DNA of 64,000 nucleotides from Tetranychus cinnabarinus (lineage: Eukaryota; Arthropoda; Arachnida; Trombidiformes; Tetranychidae): positions 1,128,501 to 1,192,500 of the forward strand of contig WHVY01000010.1 of NCBI GenBank assembly GCA_022266195.1, read 5' to 3'. Numbering within the stretch: position 1 is the first letter of the stretch; the number at the start of each line of letters is the position of its first letter. The notes below the pieces were generated by a model. The model was not told where the DNA came from. It made no database searches and was given only the letters and a program-made list of their open reading frames with translations. Shown here piece by piece: positions 61,401 to 64,000 of the stretch. Both the position numbers and the translations under genes were made by a program.

Positions 61401-64000
61401 GGCAAAGAAGCTTTACTCCAATCTTTCAATTCAGTTGATTTGAGTCTTGGAAAAAAGTCTTTAAAGGAAAAAAATATCCAAATTATTCAGTTGAACAAAT
61501 TGAAAGATGAAAGCGAAGAAGATAATTCAGTGTAAAATTAAGATTAAACACATTTTAAAGTCAATCCTCAATGTGACCTTTATCTGTTTGGAATCATCAC
61601 AATTATCAGTTAAACCGATAAACATGATGATTTCAATACAACCTTCAACTGTTACATTCAATGGATAGACTTAATTAACCAGGAAAGGTAAAAATTAAAC
61701 CTCAATAATACGATAATTTAATGCATTAAAATTGATGATAAAGTAAATTGCCTTGAATTGATAAACTAAATTCCCTACTGATTGAAGCTGGTTCATTATG
61801 TAAAGGCAATAATCAACACAAAATTAAACATGAATGCTGTTAGATAAATAATTGAAGAGGACATCTGAATACAACTGGAAAAATTGACATTGAAAATATT
61901 GATTATTTTTCACATGAAATTGAATACAAATTTTGGGATATTGATTGCACAAGGAAATTGATATAATCATTGTTGTTAACCATCAACATATCCTTAGTAT
62001 TGAAGATAATGATAATTGTTAGTTAACAGTTGCGACAAGTTGAAACTAGTTTTGAGCAGTTGAAAATTTTTGATAACTTGTTGAAAAATAAAATAAAACT
62101 CATTGTAAAGTTGATATAATCATTATGATTCCCACTCAAGAGGCATTATGGTGATGATTATATCACACTTTAAAATACTTAGCCAATAATCAATGATATA
62201 TCAACGGTATGTTGAAATATTTGAACATAAATTGAAAAAGAAAACAAAATTCATGGCAATTCAGCGTCTCTGTAACAATGAATAACCATGAATGTTGATA
62301 AGATTAGACAAGTTTAATGACGAGTCTTAATTAATTCATTGAAAATTGCCTTTTGGGTTCAATTTTGATGCAAAAAACTAGTTTCACTGATTTTATGAAT
62401 TCACTTTGCAATTATATTTTACAATTAAATCTGAGATCAATCTTTAAATTTGGAAAAAGCATTGAACAAATAACTCTAATGATGGTAAATTGATCGACTA
62501 GGAAATATTTAAGTTAATTATCAAAGTGTCAACTGATTTGGATGGCGATTTGCCATTGACAGATAATTGACAGTCCAGAATCAAGTTTCAATTGTTTAAT
62601 TTTGTGAATAACGTTGACCATGAGGATAAACTGATGATGTAATGAAGCTTTTCAAGGATGAATTCATTACAAGACTGGTTAAACAATTTGAAACACCAAA
62701 GTTATTTCAATGGTGATCTTAACAGAATGAAGCAACTTTCATTGGAAGCAATTAATATCAAAGCTATACTAGATAATCATTAAAAGGATATTTCAAGATT
62801 GAGATGATGAATAGCTGAGTTTCGAAATTTTTCATGATAATATTTCATAATTTAGATAATTTGTTGTCAACAAACTTCTTATAAATAAAGCTTTTCTTCA
62901 TTTTAAATGAAAGTTGAAGATAATTATAAAAATGCATTCAAATTGAAGAGGAAGATATTAATTAATAGTTGAAATAATTGAATCATTCAAAATCAAAACA
63001 ATCAACGAAAGGATGAGAGTCGATATCATGAAAATTCTGACCACTAATCTTGAAATTTACAGATAGAGCTCATCCTAGACTGAAATATTGTCCAAAAAGA
63101 TTTTCATTCATACTGAAAAATGATTGAAATCCCATAGAAACCAAAGAATTGCAATTTTCAGATTTCATCCATTTTATCATGAATTTTTCGCAAAAGCACA
63201 TGTCTTTTGAAAGCTTATATTGATTATAAAATGGTTAATAATTTTATCCAACGTGAAACATTCACCCAATGAATCAATTCAATGTTTGTCATGAGAAAAT
63301 TTACTCAACGTTTTTTATTGATTGTTGTCAATGTAAAAATTGAATCAAGAATGCAAAAAAAGTTCAATTATAATGGACAATGGTCAAAATTATGTGATTT
63401 TCATGAGATATTTGATGACCATCCTTGCAGATAATTATAAATGATACAAAATGGCGTTGTTTAGTATTGAAATAGTTGATTTGGAAAGACAAATTAAAGT
63501 CAAGTCTTTGTCTATTTGATAATCAGTTGATTGAAATGAACTGTTGGGTTCAATTGGCGAAACTGTAAACAAATATTGAACATGCTTTTCCGAATCACGA
63601 TCAGCAGATCACGAGAAAGGAATTTCATGATAAATTTATGAGAAAATTTCATTGATTTACAAGAGTTTCCCTGGTAATACAATTATGATGATTACTGGTT
63701 TATCAAGATGAGATGAAGGTCAGTCTCAGGGTACATCCCATGAAATTGAATCAACGAAAAAGAAAGAGAATATTCTATTACGTTTTTATTGAATTTGCTG
63801 AGACACGTAAACATGAAGGTTATTCAACGTCACAAACATGATTAATTCTTCATCTTTTTGGGTCTAAATAGCAGCTCAATTGGCTACTGAATTTTAAAAT
63901 CCATTGAACAATTAGGAAACAATTGATATTCAAAAAAAAATAAATCTTCTAATTGATTTTCATTGATTTTAATCAGAAAGTGAAAAGCTAACAAACAGCT
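58472..64000. other. AT-rich non-coding right flank
   Basis: 5.5 kb of AT-rich sequence. Apart from one exon-like segment at 61,366-61,535, I find no coding exon on either strand. In particular there is no minus-strand exon resembling the ceramide kinase catalytic domain, no RNA gene and no tandem repeat. It may be intron of the ceramide kinase gene. Confidence 0.45.
61366..61535 (+). CDS. Possible 3'-terminal exon, unidentified
   Basis: An acceptor-like TTGAATTTTGTATAG is followed by 55 open codons ending in TAA at 61,533-61,535. The peptide (IRSLFSDQKIQGKEALLQSF, later LKDESEEDNSV at the end) has mixed, non-repetitive composition with an acidic tail, unlike the surrounding noise frames. 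No upstream exon was identified and I do not recognise the sequence. It could be chance. Confidence 0.2.

Noticed and set aside
1..64000. CRISPR arrays, operons, bacterial-type promoters
   Set aside because: The window is clearly eukaryotic nuclear DNA with spliceosomal introns; no spaced direct-repeat array was seen.

Overview
The window is eukaryotic: AT-rich, with short GT-AG introns in most genes, long AT-rich introns in one gene and no operon-like packing. An eclosion hormone gene, an insect-type very-long-chain fatty acid elongase and a diego/ANKRD6 planar polarity gene point to an arthropod. The base composition and compact genes would suit a mite or other chelicerate, but that narrower placement is inference.

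Layout, left to right. (1) 1-1.45 kb: 3' part of RRP9 (U3 snoRNP WD40 protein), with a small TA-ended inverted-repeat element in its last intron. (2) 1.48-4.3 kb: a non-coding repeat built of nested fold-backs. A second copy lies at 50.9-53.8 kb in opposite orientation. (3) 4.96-6.64 kb: PRDM8-like zinc-finger gene, minus strand. (4) 6.7-22.3 kb: a gene-poor stretch full of ATG/CAT trinucleotide and pyrimidine tracts. It holds two unidentified 3'-terminal exons at 11.84-12.18 kb and a second TA-ended element at 7.07 kb. (5) 22.3-36.6 kb: ANKRD6/diego in seven coding exons with long introns. (6) 38.5-42.5 kb: a tight cluster. ELP6 (minus) and adrenodoxin FDX1 (plus) are head-to-head; FDX1 and KCTD3 (minus) are tail-to-tail. 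(7) 43.8-44.1 kb: intronless eclosion hormone. (8) 44.8-45.8 kb: a two-pass membrane protein I do not recognise. (9) 47.1-50.4 kb: ELOVL-type elongase in four exons, minus strand. (10) 54.8-55.7 kb: the last three coding exons of ceramide kinase. Its catalytic N-terminal half is not visible in the window. (11) 56.0-56.3 kb: an in-frame exon pair of unknown gene. (12) 56.7-58.5 kb: a secreted carboxyl/cholinesterase with an intact catalytic triad. (13) 58.5-64 kb: AT-rich sequence with at most one weak terminal exon at 61.4 kb.

The genes do not form one pathway. They cover ribosome biogenesis (RRP9), tRNA wobble modification (ELP6), mitochondrial electron transfer (FDX1), planar polarity (ANKRD6), transcription (PRDM8), lipid metabolism (ELOVL, CERK), neuropeptide signalling (EH) and ester hydrolysis (CCE). 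The least explained structure is the inverted pair of hairpin-rich repeats about 46.6 kb apart, which bracket most of the identified genes.
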